A DNA stretch of 64,000 nt from Candidatus Methanoperedens sp. BLZ2 (GTDB taxonomy: Archaea; Halobacteriota; Methanosarcinia; Methanosarcinales; Methanoperedenaceae), in assembly GCF_002487355.1 (NCBI RefSeq), contig NZ_NTMG01000067.1:1-64000 (forward strand). Reading direction: 5' to 3'. The notes beneath the pieces are model-generated. The model saw only the letters and a list, made by a program, of their open reading frames with translations. It had not been told where the DNA came from and made no database searches. How positions within the stretch are numbered: position 1 is the first letter of the stretch; the number at the start of each line of letters is the position of its first letter. This document shows positions 33,763 to 41,839 of the stretch, piece by piece. The position numbers were made by a program, and so were the translations under genes.

Positions 33763-33862
33763 TAGTGAGCATCCTTAAAGGTCTTTTTTTCGGTTCTCAA
33801 AGGTCAATATAGAACATGAATGTTTCGAGACTGTATTCAATGCCATTTGCGATTAGGTTTTT

Positions 33863-34612
33863 TTAAGGCTTCACGGTTGCAGCGATCTTACCCTGCCTGA
33901 AAATCCTTATTGTACCGCCGCTTTGTGAAATTACCACTCCTATTGAATCAGTCCTCTGGGTTATGGCTGCTACTGAAGAGTGGCGCGTGCCAAGACCTTT
34001 TTGCAGTTTTACCATTCCCGTATCTATAGTAATGTAACGGCCTGCAGATTCAACAACTCCATCTCCTGTTATCACAAAGACCCCATCCAGTTGTGCAAAT
34101 TCTTTGATATTATCGCGTATATCCGGGTCTGTTATCAATTTTTCCTCTCTTTTATACCCCTGGAAAGGATTCATTATAAGCTGCCGGGATTTTGCCATGA
34201 CGTTTTCCGAATCTCCCAACAGGAAAGCCGTACCAATGGAACGGCCTTCTCTTCCTTCTGTACTTATTTCAAGTGCAATTCTAATTACCGCCTCAAAGAC
34301 CTTCTCATTTACCCCTGTTCCCTTTAATAACTCTGTTATATCATTTTGTGAGCTTTCATTTACCCGGGGTTTTTTGACTTCAATGGAGCCTAAATTACTT
34401 TGAAGCAAAGCTAAGCGGTTCTGATAATAACTTATAAGGCTCCTGATAACACTTATTTCACTAAAGTCATCGGTAATTTCAGCCGCATTCTTGAATCTTG
34501 CAATTGCCCTGATATATAATTCCCTGGCCAGCTCAAGATCACCTCTGTCATGTGCGCTTTCAGCCCTTTTTACAATATTTCGTCCATCATCGAGAAGAAC
34601 GTTTTTGCCCAA
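33863..34612 (-). CDS. dacZ: Diadenylate cyclase (c-di-AMP synthase, DacZ type)
   Basis: A 249-residue protein. The C-terminal DAC domain has the catalytic DGx motif (AQLDGVFVITGDG) and RHS motif (GLGTRHSSVAAITQRTDS), with GTAFLLGD at its start. It makes c-di-AMP, which controls osmolyte and potassium balance in archaea and bacteria. The first 75 residues (IVKRAESAHDRGDLELARELYIRAIARF...) are helical and resemble an MIT or TPR-like three-helix domain, a candidate protein-binding module. Confidence 0.88.
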   Translation of the reverse strand: MGKNVLLDDGRNIVKRAESAHDRGDLELARELYIRAIARFKNAAEITDDFSEISVIRSLISYYQNRLALLQSNLGSIEVKKPRVNESSQNDITELLKGTGVNEKVFEAVIRIALEISTEGREGRSIGTAFLLGDSENVMAKSRQLIMNPFQGYKREEKLITDPDIRDNIKEFAQLDGVFVITGDGVVESAGRYITIDTGMVKLQKGLGTRHSSVAAITQRTDSIGVVISQSGGTIRIFRQGKIAATVKP

Positions 34613-34714
34613 TTCAGATCACTTTAGTATCCATTCGATAATTTCGAGATGATAAGCGTTCTAATAATATAAGGCTAAAGGTCAAAATGAAAAAATACAT
34701 TATTTATTATGAAA

Positions 34715-35338
34715 TCAATTTCTGATAATTCTCAAACCCGATCTCAAAACCTGCCAATTAGTGATAAACTTTGCCAGATGTGGTAATATTTGAATTGGTG
34801 TGATGGCAGCTTCTGCTTTTACATCCCATTCCATGACCGGCCTTGTGAAGTCAGGATTCCAATTGATTGTATAGACTGTACAGGGCGCCCGCAAAGGAAA
34901 GAAGATCGAATGCAGGAATCCTGTTATAATGCCAGTATAGGCAGGGTCTTCCAACCCAAATGTGATATCGATATTAAGATATTTTATTCTGAAGGAATAA
35001 ATTAAATCTTTAAAAAGTCGTAATAGTGGTCCTGAAAGATGAAAGATATCCTTTAAATGCCTTGATTTCTTTACTTTCGTCGATTTTTCTGTTTCTTTAG
35101 GCTCAGGGATTTTTTCTTTATTTATCAATCCACCTCCAGCTACCCGTCTTCCCAAAACAAGAATTTCTGTTTTCTTATCTTTTAATGTATATCTGAACAG
35201 GAACATTATCCAGCCAATGCTCAAAAATCCATCTATTTTTCCTCCTGCCCTTGCTGAATTGACACTGATATTCATCGGGGATAGCAGCATCGCCACTGCA
35301 ATAACAGAAAGAATAATTATTATTGCACCGATCATCAA
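34715..35338 (-). CDS. DUF2953 family protein (YtfI-like)
   Basis: A 207-residue protein with an N-terminal membrane span (MIGAIIIILSVIAVAMLLSP), an extracytoplasmic body (ARAGGKIDGFLSIGWIMFLFRYTLKDKKTEILVLGRR), and YLNIDITFGLEDPAYTGIITGFLHSIFFPL, the DUF2953 hallmark. In Firmicutes the DUF2953 gene ytfI is next to the sporulation gene ytfJ, exactly the pair found here, with 31 bases between the two genes. Role in archaea unknown. Confidence 0.78.
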   Translation of the reverse strand: MMIGAIIIILSVIAVAMLLSPMNISVNSARAGGKIDGFLSIGWIMFLFRYTLKDKKTEILVLGRRVAGGGLINKEKIPEPKETEKSTKVKKSRHLKDIFHLSGPLLRLFKDLIYSFRIKYLNIDITFGLEDPAYTGIITGFLHSIFFPLRAPCTVYTINWNPDFTRPVMEWDVKAEAAITPIQILPHLAKFITNWQVLRSGLRIIRN

Positions 35339-35369
35339 ACACTTTTTAGGTTATGCTTTCCTGTGATTC

Positions 35370-35735
35370 TTAATCGTTGCACTCTTCTTTCATTGATTTA
35401 CATTTTTCCATTATCTGTGGGATTATTTCAGATACCCGTTCGATCACACCTTTCTCTTTGATAGCGAATAATTGTACTTCTTCCTTTGATACTACAAGAA
35501 AAGCAATCGGCTGGACACAGGCTCCTGCGCCTCCTCCACTTCCTGAACCCTGGTCGCCTGATTTCCCTTTCCCTTCGCCAACACCGCTCCCAAATCCGAA
35601 ACTTACTTTAGTAATGGGTATGATTGTGCGGCCTTCTATTATTATATGCTCACCGATAACGGTCTTTGTGGAAATCATATTGGCGATTTTTTCAGTTAAG
35701 ACTTTAAGTGTTTCATCTAAATTCATCTGGTACAC
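35370..35735 (-). CDS. GerW/YtfJ family protein
   Basis: A 121-residue protein with the GerW/YtfJ pattern: LDETLKVLTEKIANMISTKTVIGEHIIIEGRTIIPITKVSFGFGSG, a glycine-rich linker (GEGKGKSGDQGSGSGGGAGA) and VQPIAFLVVSKEEVQLFAIKEK. Spore formers use it in germination, but homologues are common in archaea with no spores. It is paired with the DUF2953 gene, as in Firmicutes, which suggests a membrane-linked function that is older than sporulation. Confidence 0.85.
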   Translation of the reverse strand: MYQMNLDETLKVLTEKIANMISTKTVIGEHIIIEGRTIIPITKVSFGFGSGVGEGKGKSGDQGSGSGGGAGACVQPIAFLVVSKEEVQLFAIKEKGVIERVSEIIPQIMEKCKSMKEECND

Positions 35736-35831
35736 TCTCCAATTTATTAATTTTCTTTGTTTCTACTTAAAGCTAACCGGATAGGAGGCTTAAGGCTTGC
35801 TTTGCAATCCACAGACTTGCTATCGAATGTT

Positions 35832-36260
35832 TCATTCAAGTTCAAACTTGATAGTACACTCGCCCACTATCCCGGGCTTATCAACGCCTCTGGTGATAAC
35901 GTTCCTTCCGATCTTCTTAACAGCCGCATATTTTGCTGCCTGGACTATAGGACATGCTGTTGCCATGCCTTCTCTCCTGAGGATCTCATTACCGTGACAA
36001 ATTGCACATCCTTTGATATCAAGAGTATAATTATTTTCATCGCAGTTGACTTTCACATGTTTTGCGAATTCCAGATCCTTCTTGAGATAATCCTCAAAAC
36101 TCTTTGCAAATTCATCGTTGCTTTTCAGGTCTCCTGCTTTATCTGCCCAGTTATCGGCAAATATTGAACCCACTTTTGCATTTACTTTTTTGGCATCCTC
36201 GCCAAGTGCTTTTATCACAGTGCTGTGATATTGTTTAAAGAAATTCAGACTTGTTGTCAT
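35832..36260 (-). CDS. Conserved archaeal protein with CxxCH motif
   Basis: A 142-residue soluble protein with GGAGG before the ATG. A C-terminal domain has KGCAICHGNEILRREGMATACPIVQAAKYAAVKKIGRNV. The CAICH segment fits a c-type heme motif, but there is no signal peptide and the following cysteine (ACPI) suggests a metal or Fe-S site as in V4R-type or related archaeal families instead. Function unknown. Confidence 0.6.
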   Translation of the reverse strand: MTTSLNFFKQYHSTVIKALGEDAKKVNAKVGSIFADNWADKAGDLKSNDEFAKSFEDYLKKDLEFAKHVKVNCDENNYTLDIKGCAICHGNEILRREGMATACPIVQAAKYAAVKKIGRNVITRGVDKPGIVGECTIKFELE

Positions 36261-36449
36261 GTTACCTCCGATTTTATGACTGTTTTGACAAAACTATACA
36301 TAACCATAATCCGATATAAAGATTATGGTATTTCGGTAACCCGGTATTTTCAGGATCAAAAGTGTGACACCTTTTTCACACCTTTAGTTAATATATTGTT
36401 CATTCAAAGTGTTGTTTAAAATATCAGGCTTAATTGAATACATTTGATC

Positions 36450-38021
36450 ATGCGATTCGATATGAATAATCCGGGAATTAACATAAAAGGGGCTTTGAAA
36501 CACCTCCTGAAGTTAATATTGATAATAGTAACAGTTTTGTCCACTGGATATCTAATTGAAAATAGCCAATATATCCATGGGATTTTCAGTCCTTTTGATC
36601 TTTTAATCGAGTTCTTTTTTGTTTTTGTATCCTTATCCATTTTTGCTATGACATGGTTTGCATACAGCCAGAACCAGAATGATCATACGCTTTTCATGGG
36701 AGCCACTTTTTTAATAATAGGGATTTTTGAACTATTTCATATACTTTCTTACCCTTTCATACCTGATTTTTTTACCCCGAACTCAATCCAGAAAGCAAGG
36801 ATTTTCAGTGATGTTGTCCAGGTAATTATCGCACCATTATTCCTGATAAGCGCATACCTGTTCAAGGATACTCTCAGGTTGCTCAACAGGAATATTCTTC
36901 TTATTTCGGCAGTTATCTTATCAATATTGCCATTTATAACAATGTATTATCTAAGGTTCCTGTTAAATGAATATCCGAAAATATATTCTTCCGAAGGCGG
37001 ACCATCTGAATTAAGGGTATCATTGATCCTGTCAAGCATATTAATAACATTATATGCAAGTTACCTGTATGCAAAAAGACTTCAACTAAATAAAGATAAG
37101 GATATTATCAATCTCATTTATGGGTTTAATATCATAGTATTTAGCTACCTTATAATGAATATATTAGAATTTCCAGGGATCTTATTAAAAGGCGCAGGTT
37201 TCTATTTTGCATATCTTGCACTTCATCAATCGTATATAGAATTACCATATAAAAAATTAATGATAGCTGAAGAATCATTAAAAGTATCAAAGGAAGAAGC
37301 TGAGCGTGCAAACCAGATAAAATCCGAATTCCTGTCAACGATGAGCCATGAACTTCGCACACCTTTGAATTCCATAATTGGCTTTTCTGACTTGCTGAAA
37401 CAAAAAATAACGGGGGATCTAAATGAGAAACAGGAACATTATATTGATAATATAGTCAAGAGCAGTAAACACCTTCTTGACCTGATCAACGATATTCTTG
37501 ACCTGAGCAAGATAGAAGCGGGAAAAATAAATTTGAATGTTGAAAAAATTTCTTTATCCCCAATAATAAATGATACTACAGAACTTATAAAAGCTACAGC
37601 CGCAAAACATAATATTGCCTTGAAGAAAGAATTTGATCCCCGGATCGAATTCATTGAAGCTGATAAACAGAATTTTAAACAGATACTTTTCAACCTGCTA
37701 AGCAATGCAGTCAAATTCAGCAAGGCTGAAGGCGGGACTATAGTCATAACTACAAGGAAATATGGTGAAATGGTGCAAATTTCAGTATCAGACAGTGGTA
37801 TTGGCATCAGGAAAGAAGATCTGGACAAACTCTTCAATAAGTTCCAGCAGATCGATTCCGGCACTTCCAGGAAATATGGTGGTACAGGCCTTGGTCTTGC
37901 TATTTCAAAGCAACTTGTGGAATTACACGGAGGCAGGATATGGGCCGAGAGTAAATACGGGCAGGGGAGTACTTTTATTTTTCAATTACCGCTAACAGTA
38001 AAAAAGAAGGTTGGGAATTAA
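36450..38021 (+). CDS. Membrane sensor histidine kinase (MASE3-like)
   Basis: About 523 residues from the ATG at 36450. The first 270 residues hold eight membrane spans of MASE3-like pattern (GATFLIIGIFELFHILSYPFIPDFF). A short linker leads to HisKA (FLSTMSHELRTPLNSIIGF) and HATPase_c (NLLSNAVKFS, DSGIGI, KYGGTGLGLAISKQLVELHGG). The next gene, a response regulator, starts directly after the stop. It is the first gene of a five-gene signalling operon. Confidence 0.9.
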   Translation: MRFDMNNPGINIKGALKHLLKLILIIVTVLSTGYLIENSQYIHGIFSPFDLLIEFFFVFVSLSIFAMTWFAYSQNQNDHTLFMGATFLIIGIFELFHILSYPFIPDFFTPNSIQKARIFSDVVQVIIAPLFLISAYLFKDTLRLLNRNILLISAVILSILPFITMYYLRFLLNEYPKIYSSEGGPSELRVSLILSSILITLYASYLYAKRLQLNKDKDIINLIYGFNIIVFSYLIMNILEFPGILLKGAGFYFAYLALHQSYIELPYKKLMIAEESLKVSKEEAERANQIKSEFLSTMSHELRTPLNSIIGFSDLLKQKITGDLNEKQEHYIDNIVKSSKHLLDLINDILDLSKIEAGKINLNVEKISLSPIINDTTELIKATAAKHNIALKKEFDPRIEFIEADKQNFKQILFNLLSNAVKFSKAEGGTIVITTRKYGEMVQISVSDSGIGIRKEDLDKLFNKFQQIDSGTSRKYGGTGLGLAISKQLVELHGGRIWAESKYGQGSTFIFQLPLTVKKKVGN

Positions 38022-38408
38022 ATGGCACAAATGGCACAAATGAAAGTACTCATTGTAGAAGATAATCCTCTAAATATGGAACTTGTGATTGAGATTCTCA
38101 AATCATCAGGATTTTTCGTATCAGGGGCAATTAATGGGGAAGAAGCGATAAAAATGATTGAAAATGAATATGAACACTATGATTTGATCCTGATGGATAT
38201 AGAGCTCCCCGGGATGGATGGCATATCTGCCATAAAGATCATAAAAAGCAAGCCCGGATATAATAATGTACCAAATATTGCTTTGACTGCTTTTGCTATG
38301 AAAGGGGACCGGGAAAAATTCCTGGCAGCAGGGTTTGATGATTATATAGCAAAACCAATTGATGTACCAGGTTTCATTAAAAAAATGCAGAAATATAAAC
38401 AATCCTGA
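38022..38408 (+). CDS. Single-domain response regulator
   Basis: A 128-residue CheY-like receiver. Acidic pocket DN after VEDN, phospho-acceptor D in LILMDIELPGMDG, T in ALTAFAM and K in YIAKPID are present. No output domain, so it works through protein contacts. The start is repeated (ATGGCACAA twice, then ATGAAAG at 38040), so the true start may be up to six codons later. It follows the kinase gene without a gap. Confidence 0.9.
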   Translation: MAQMAQMKVLIVEDNPLNMELVIEILKSSGFFVSGAINGEEAIKMIENEYEHYDLILMDIELPGMDGISAIKIIKSKPGYNNVPNIALTAFAMKGDREKFLAAGFDDYIAKPIDVPGFIKKMQKYKQS

Positions 38409-38443
38409 TATGGAATTATATGTGATTTTTTAGGAGGTATTAA

Positions 38444-39289
38444 ATGGTAAATCAAGATAATAGGGCAAAAGTCCTTGTGGTTGATGATGAACCTGCAAAT
38501 GTAGAGCTTATTTTTGGCTATCTTGAAAATCATTATGACCTGATACCGGCATACAGCGGAAAAGAAGCTCTGGAAAAAGTGATCTCTGATAAACCTGATA
38601 TTATCCTCCTGGATATTAAGATGCCCCGGATCAATGGATATGAAGTTTGTGAAAAAATAAAACAACAGGATTCTACAAGGTTCATTCCAGTAATAATGGT
38701 CACGGCATTGTCTGAAGTGGAAGATAAGATCAAGGCTATAGAAACCGGAGCCGACGACTTTCTTTCTAAACCGGTTAACGTGCTGGAGCTCCGTACCCGC
38801 GTAAAATCACTTCTGAAGATAAAGAATTATCATGATGAACTTATCAGGGCCAAGGAACAAATTGAGGCCCAAAATGATTTCAAAACTATTATGACAGACA
38901 CACTTCCTCTTATTCTCCGGAGTATTCCCCCTGGAAAAATGACTGAAGTAATGACCCTTATGAGTGAACAGGTAGAAGATATTATCTGGGAAAAATATAT
39001 TCATGAGATCCCCACAGAGAGCATACAAACAGCAAATATCACTTGCAGTATTTTGAATAAAATGGGCGGGAACTTTTCAGTAAAAGAAGTAAGTGAAAAA
39101 GGATACATCATAATAAATGATAAATGTCCATGGGGAGAAAATGGATTAAATCCGGTACTTTGCATGATGACAAAAGCGATCTTTGCCAGGATCGGTGTTC
39201 ATATATATAAAGATATAAATGTAGATATTAAAAAAACCATAGCTGGAGGCGATGATTGTTGCCTGGTAGAATTATTTATGAGAGCCTGA
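38444..39289 (+). CDS. Response regulator with archaeal C-terminal output domain
   Basis: A 281-residue protein. Residues 8-125 are a receiver (VVDDEPANVEL, IILLDIKMPRING, ALSEVEDK, FLSKPVN). The C-terminal 140 residues (PPGKMTEVMTLMSEQVEDIIW, ANITCSILNKMGGNF, NDKCPWGENGLNPVLCMMTKAIF, AGGDDCCLVELFM) contain four conserved-looking cysteines and resemble the methanogen output domain MetOD1. An AGGAGGT ribosome-binding site precedes the ATG. Confidence 0.82.
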   Translation: MVNQDNRAKVLVVDDEPANVELIFGYLENHYDLIPAYSGKEALEKVISDKPDIILLDIKMPRINGYEVCEKIKQQDSTRFIPVIMVTALSEVEDKIKAIETGADDFLSKPVNVLELRTRVKSLLKIKNYHDELIRAKEQIEAQNDFKTIMTDTLPLILRSIPPGKMTEVMTLMSEQVEDIIWEKYIHEIPTESIQTANITCSILNKMGGNFSVKEVSEKGYIIINDKCPWGENGLNPVLCMMTKAIFARIGVHIYKDINVDIKKTIAGGDDCCLVELFMRA

Positions 39290-39343
39290 CCTGCAATTCA
39301 GGGATTGAATTTATTAACAATTAAAACATAATATAAATATAAC

Positions 39344-40057
39344 ATGATCATGGAACGAATACATACTGGAATTACAGGGCTTGATGAAATGATAGGGGGA
39401 GGATATCCTAAAGGCCGCACTATGTTAATTCTCGGGATGACAGGGTCTGGCAAAACCATACTGGGCTTGAGTTTTATTCATAAAGCCTGCACAGAAGGGC
39501 GAAAATCCCTTATAATCGCTAGCGAGGAATTGCCAGGAGATATTATTGCCCAGTCAGAATCGGTTGGTATGGATCTTGAGGAATTCAACAAAAATGGTTT
39601 ACTGGCAATAGATAAAGTCTATGAAGAACGAACAGTGTATGCTAAGGAATTATTAGCTTACGAAATAACAGATACGGATAAACTGCAATCCAATATTATC
39701 GGGTTATTGGAAAGAATACCCAAAGATGTCGAGAGTGTTTTGATTGACAACATAGGTGTTTTTACACTTAATATGTCTGCAAATGAATTCAGGGCACAGA
39801 TCGACTCATTGGTTGCGGGATTAATGAAAAGAAATATAACAGCCTTACTGATAATGGACCTGTCAGCGGACAACCGCACAGAAAGCATTGCTTCATATTC
39901 TGTTTATGGGGTTCTGCGGACTTCAATCAAGGATAATCCCTTTACAGGAGCAAGAGAACGCCTGTTCGAAATCCTGAAGATACGGAATACCAAAATCTCC
40001 TTAGCCCCCATCAGATTTGAAATTACTTCCAAAGGTATAGAATTTTTACAGAAATGA
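39344..40057 (+). CDS. KaiC-like RecA-superfamily ATPase
   Basis: A 237-residue single-domain KaiC-like protein (GITGLDEMIGGGYPKGRTMLILGMTGSGKTILGLSF). Walker A GMTGSGKT and Walker B VLIDNIGVF are intact. Such archaeal proteins act as signal relays. The gene follows the response regulator by 54 bases in the same operon, a recurrent arrangement in euryarchaea. ATG at 39350 is an alternative start. Confidence 0.85.
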   Translation: MIMERIHTGITGLDEMIGGGYPKGRTMLILGMTGSGKTILGLSFIHKACTEGRKSLIIASEELPGDIIAQSESVGMDLEEFNKNGLLAIDKVYEERTVYAKELLAYEITDTDKLQSNIIGLLERIPKDVESVLIDNIGVFTLNMSANEFRAQIDSLVAGLMKRNITALLIMDLSADNRTESIASYSVYGVLRTSIKDNPFTGARERLFEILKIRNTKISLAPIRFEITSKGIEFLQK

Positions 40058-40070
40058 ACTGGTAAGATCA

Positions 40071-40760
40071 ATGACAAATAAATTATTACCTACAGGGCTT
40101 CCAACTCTCGATAAAGAACTGGACGGCGGCTTGCTTGCGGGTTCTTTAGTATATCTTACGGCCGATTCTATGACTATGGGAGAGATTTTCTTATACCAGT
40201 TCATCCAGCAAAGACCAAGCTTTTATGTAAATACCGAACGTAAACCTGAATATATATTAAATGATTTAAAACAATTCGGGTTTGATGTATCCGGTATAAA
40301 ATTCATAGATATACATGAGAAATATCACGAAAATGTAAGCAAATTGCTGGACAGGGGAGAACTCAGGGATTACAGGATCATGGATTTTTTTATTAAACAG
40401 CTTGAAATTATCGAAGCTAAGGAAATAAATCTTATTGTTGATACTATAACATTTTTTCAGCATCTTGAAATAAAAAGGAACAAAACCAGGGAAATTATAG
40501 ATAAACTTTATGATACTGTGAAACGAACAGAAGGGCTCGGATTCCTTTATGGGATCAAAAATGAGAAACGTTCTTTTATTGAAAATGAAGTAATAAATAT
40601 CTGCGATGCGGTATTTGATATTTCACTTATTAAAAAAGCAGATAAAACAACTACTGAATTGACAATACCAAAAGCAAGAAACCGCCCGATACATGGAAAT
40701 GTGCTTAAGTTCAAAATAGAGGGCGGAATTATAATGGATACCTCAAGAGAGATAGCATGA
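40071..40760 (+). CDS. KaiC-like paralogue with degenerate P-loop
   Basis: A 229-residue protein with the KaiC-like layout (LPTGLPTLDKELDGGLLAGSLVYLTADSMTMGEIFL), but TADSMTMGE stands where the Walker A GxxGxGKT should be, so ATP hydrolysis is probably lost. Walker B region NLIVDTITFFQ is partly kept. It follows the intact KaiC-like gene by 13 bases. It may form mixed complexes with the active paralogue. Confidence 0.78.
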   Translation: MTNKLLPTGLPTLDKELDGGLLAGSLVYLTADSMTMGEIFLYQFIQQRPSFYVNTERKPEYILNDLKQFGFDVSGIKFIDIHEKYHENVSKLLDRGELRDYRIMDFFIKQLEIIEAKEINLIVDTITFFQHLEIKRNKTREIIDKLYDTVKRTEGLGFLYGIKNEKRSFIENEVINICDAVFDISLIKKADKTTTELTIPKARNRPIHGNVLKFKIEGGIIMDTSREIA

Positions 40761-40779
40761 ATAGACTGAAAAACAGGTA

Positions 40780-41838
40780 TCAGACCTTCCTCAGCACCCC
40801 GATCTTTGGCTCGTAGCATCTTCCTTCATCCATAAGCTCTTTTAAGCATAATTCCACACTTTCTGCATTTATCCCTGCTTTCCCGGCAGTTTCAATGACT
40901 TTTAAAAAGGACGTGCCTTTCCCGGTATCAAGTTCATCGATTATGGTTGCAAGTATCTCTTTTGGCTTCAATCCAGGTGGTTCTTCTCTGGTATCGGATC
41001 TGGCAGGAATTTGTATATCTTCAATCGTTTCATTAATAGTTTCATTAATAGTTTCATTAATAGCTTCATTATTTTCTTCAATACCCATTTCCTCTAAATT
41101 TTGTTCATGGGTTTTGAATTCATCTATATTTTTGGGGACATCCTGTTCTTTTGTTAATTCCGGTTTTTGGGGCGGCTTTATGATCCCGCTATCAGATGCA
41201 ACCGTATCAACTGCATGAATAAGCATTTTTTTAAGTTCCAGTATGGTTTTATCCAGGTTTTTATAATGCTTGATTGCAAGTATCACACCATTGAGAAGTG
41301 CGATGTTTGTCACTTTCTTAGAAAGAAATTCCTGCAATTCATTTCCCGAAAATCCCGACTTTAAAGCGTCTTCGATAATGTTGATGCGCTCCAGTGTTCT
41401 TTCTGCTGTTTCCAGCACCCACCTGTCCCTTTGCTTTTCATCAGAAGCATTTATTTCTTCAGGCCGCACAGATAAATAAACGGTGCCGTCTTCAGGTTCA
41501 TATTTCCTGGCTTTGCCTACAAGTGCAACATAAGCGGGAACATGCAGGTCAGAAAAAAATATGGCGGCTTCTGGCTGGTACTGGCTGGCATATACAGTAA
41601 ATACCCCTGTGGGATCGGCTATGCGCGCGCGCCAGAGATTATTATCCTTGCCGATATTTTCAACCTCAGTGACAACCCCGACAATAAAGAGCCGGTTGCA
41701 TCTAACACCAGTCGGCGTAATTATATAATTTGGAGCCCGTTCATCGCCTTCACTGACATACAGGTTTGACATGTTGAATTCATGTGCGAAAATGCGCCAC
41801 GCTATTTCCCTGTCCATTATTTTTTCTGTTTTTTCCAT
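40780..41838 (-). CDS. RPA-associated OB-fold protein (RpaP-like)
   Basis: About 352 residues from the ATG at 41838, one base after the RPA stop. The N-terminal half is an OB-fold (PNYIITPTGVRCNRLFIVGVVTEVENIG, WRARIADPTGVFTVYAS). A linker holds a four-unit repeat EAINETINETINETI coded by a 12-base tandem repeat. A C-terminal winged-helix-like segment (ILATIIDELDTGKGTSFLKVIETA) resembles the RPA32 end. It is the usual partner of the archaeal RPA next to it. Confidence 0.88.
   Translation of the reverse strand: MEKTEKIMDREIAWRIFAHEFNMSNLYVSEGDERAPNYIITPTGVRCNRLFIVGVVTEVENIGKDNNLWRARIADPTGVFTVYASQYQPEAAIFFSDLHVPAYVALVGKARKYEPEDGTVYLSVRPEEINASDEKQRDRWVLETAERTLERINIIEDALKSGFSGNELQEFLSKKVTNIALLNGVILAIKHYKNLDKTILELKKMLIHAVDTVASDSGIIKPPQKPELTKEQDVPKNIDEFKTHEQNLEEMGIEENNEAINETINETINETIEDIQIPARSDTREEPPGLKPKEILATIIDELDTGKGTSFLKVIETAGKAGINAESVELCLKELMDEGRCYEPKIGVLRKV
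41027..41074. repeat. 12-base tandem repeat in the RPA-associated gene
   Basis: GTTTCATTAATA occurs three times in a row, followed by a diverged fourth unit (GCTTCATTATTT). On the coding strand it gives NETI-type repeats in the linker, so unit changes keep the frame. Confidence 0.9.
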
Positions 41839-41839
41839 T

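Noticed and set aside
36350-36395. GTGTGACACC/CACACC motif before the kinase operon
   Set aside because: Imperfect and short; no second copy at a related promoter was seen, so I do not call an operator.
41027-41074. Short repeated units resembling a CRISPR-like array
   Set aside because: Units are 12 bases, directly adjacent without spacers and in frame within a gene; this is a coding tandem repeat.
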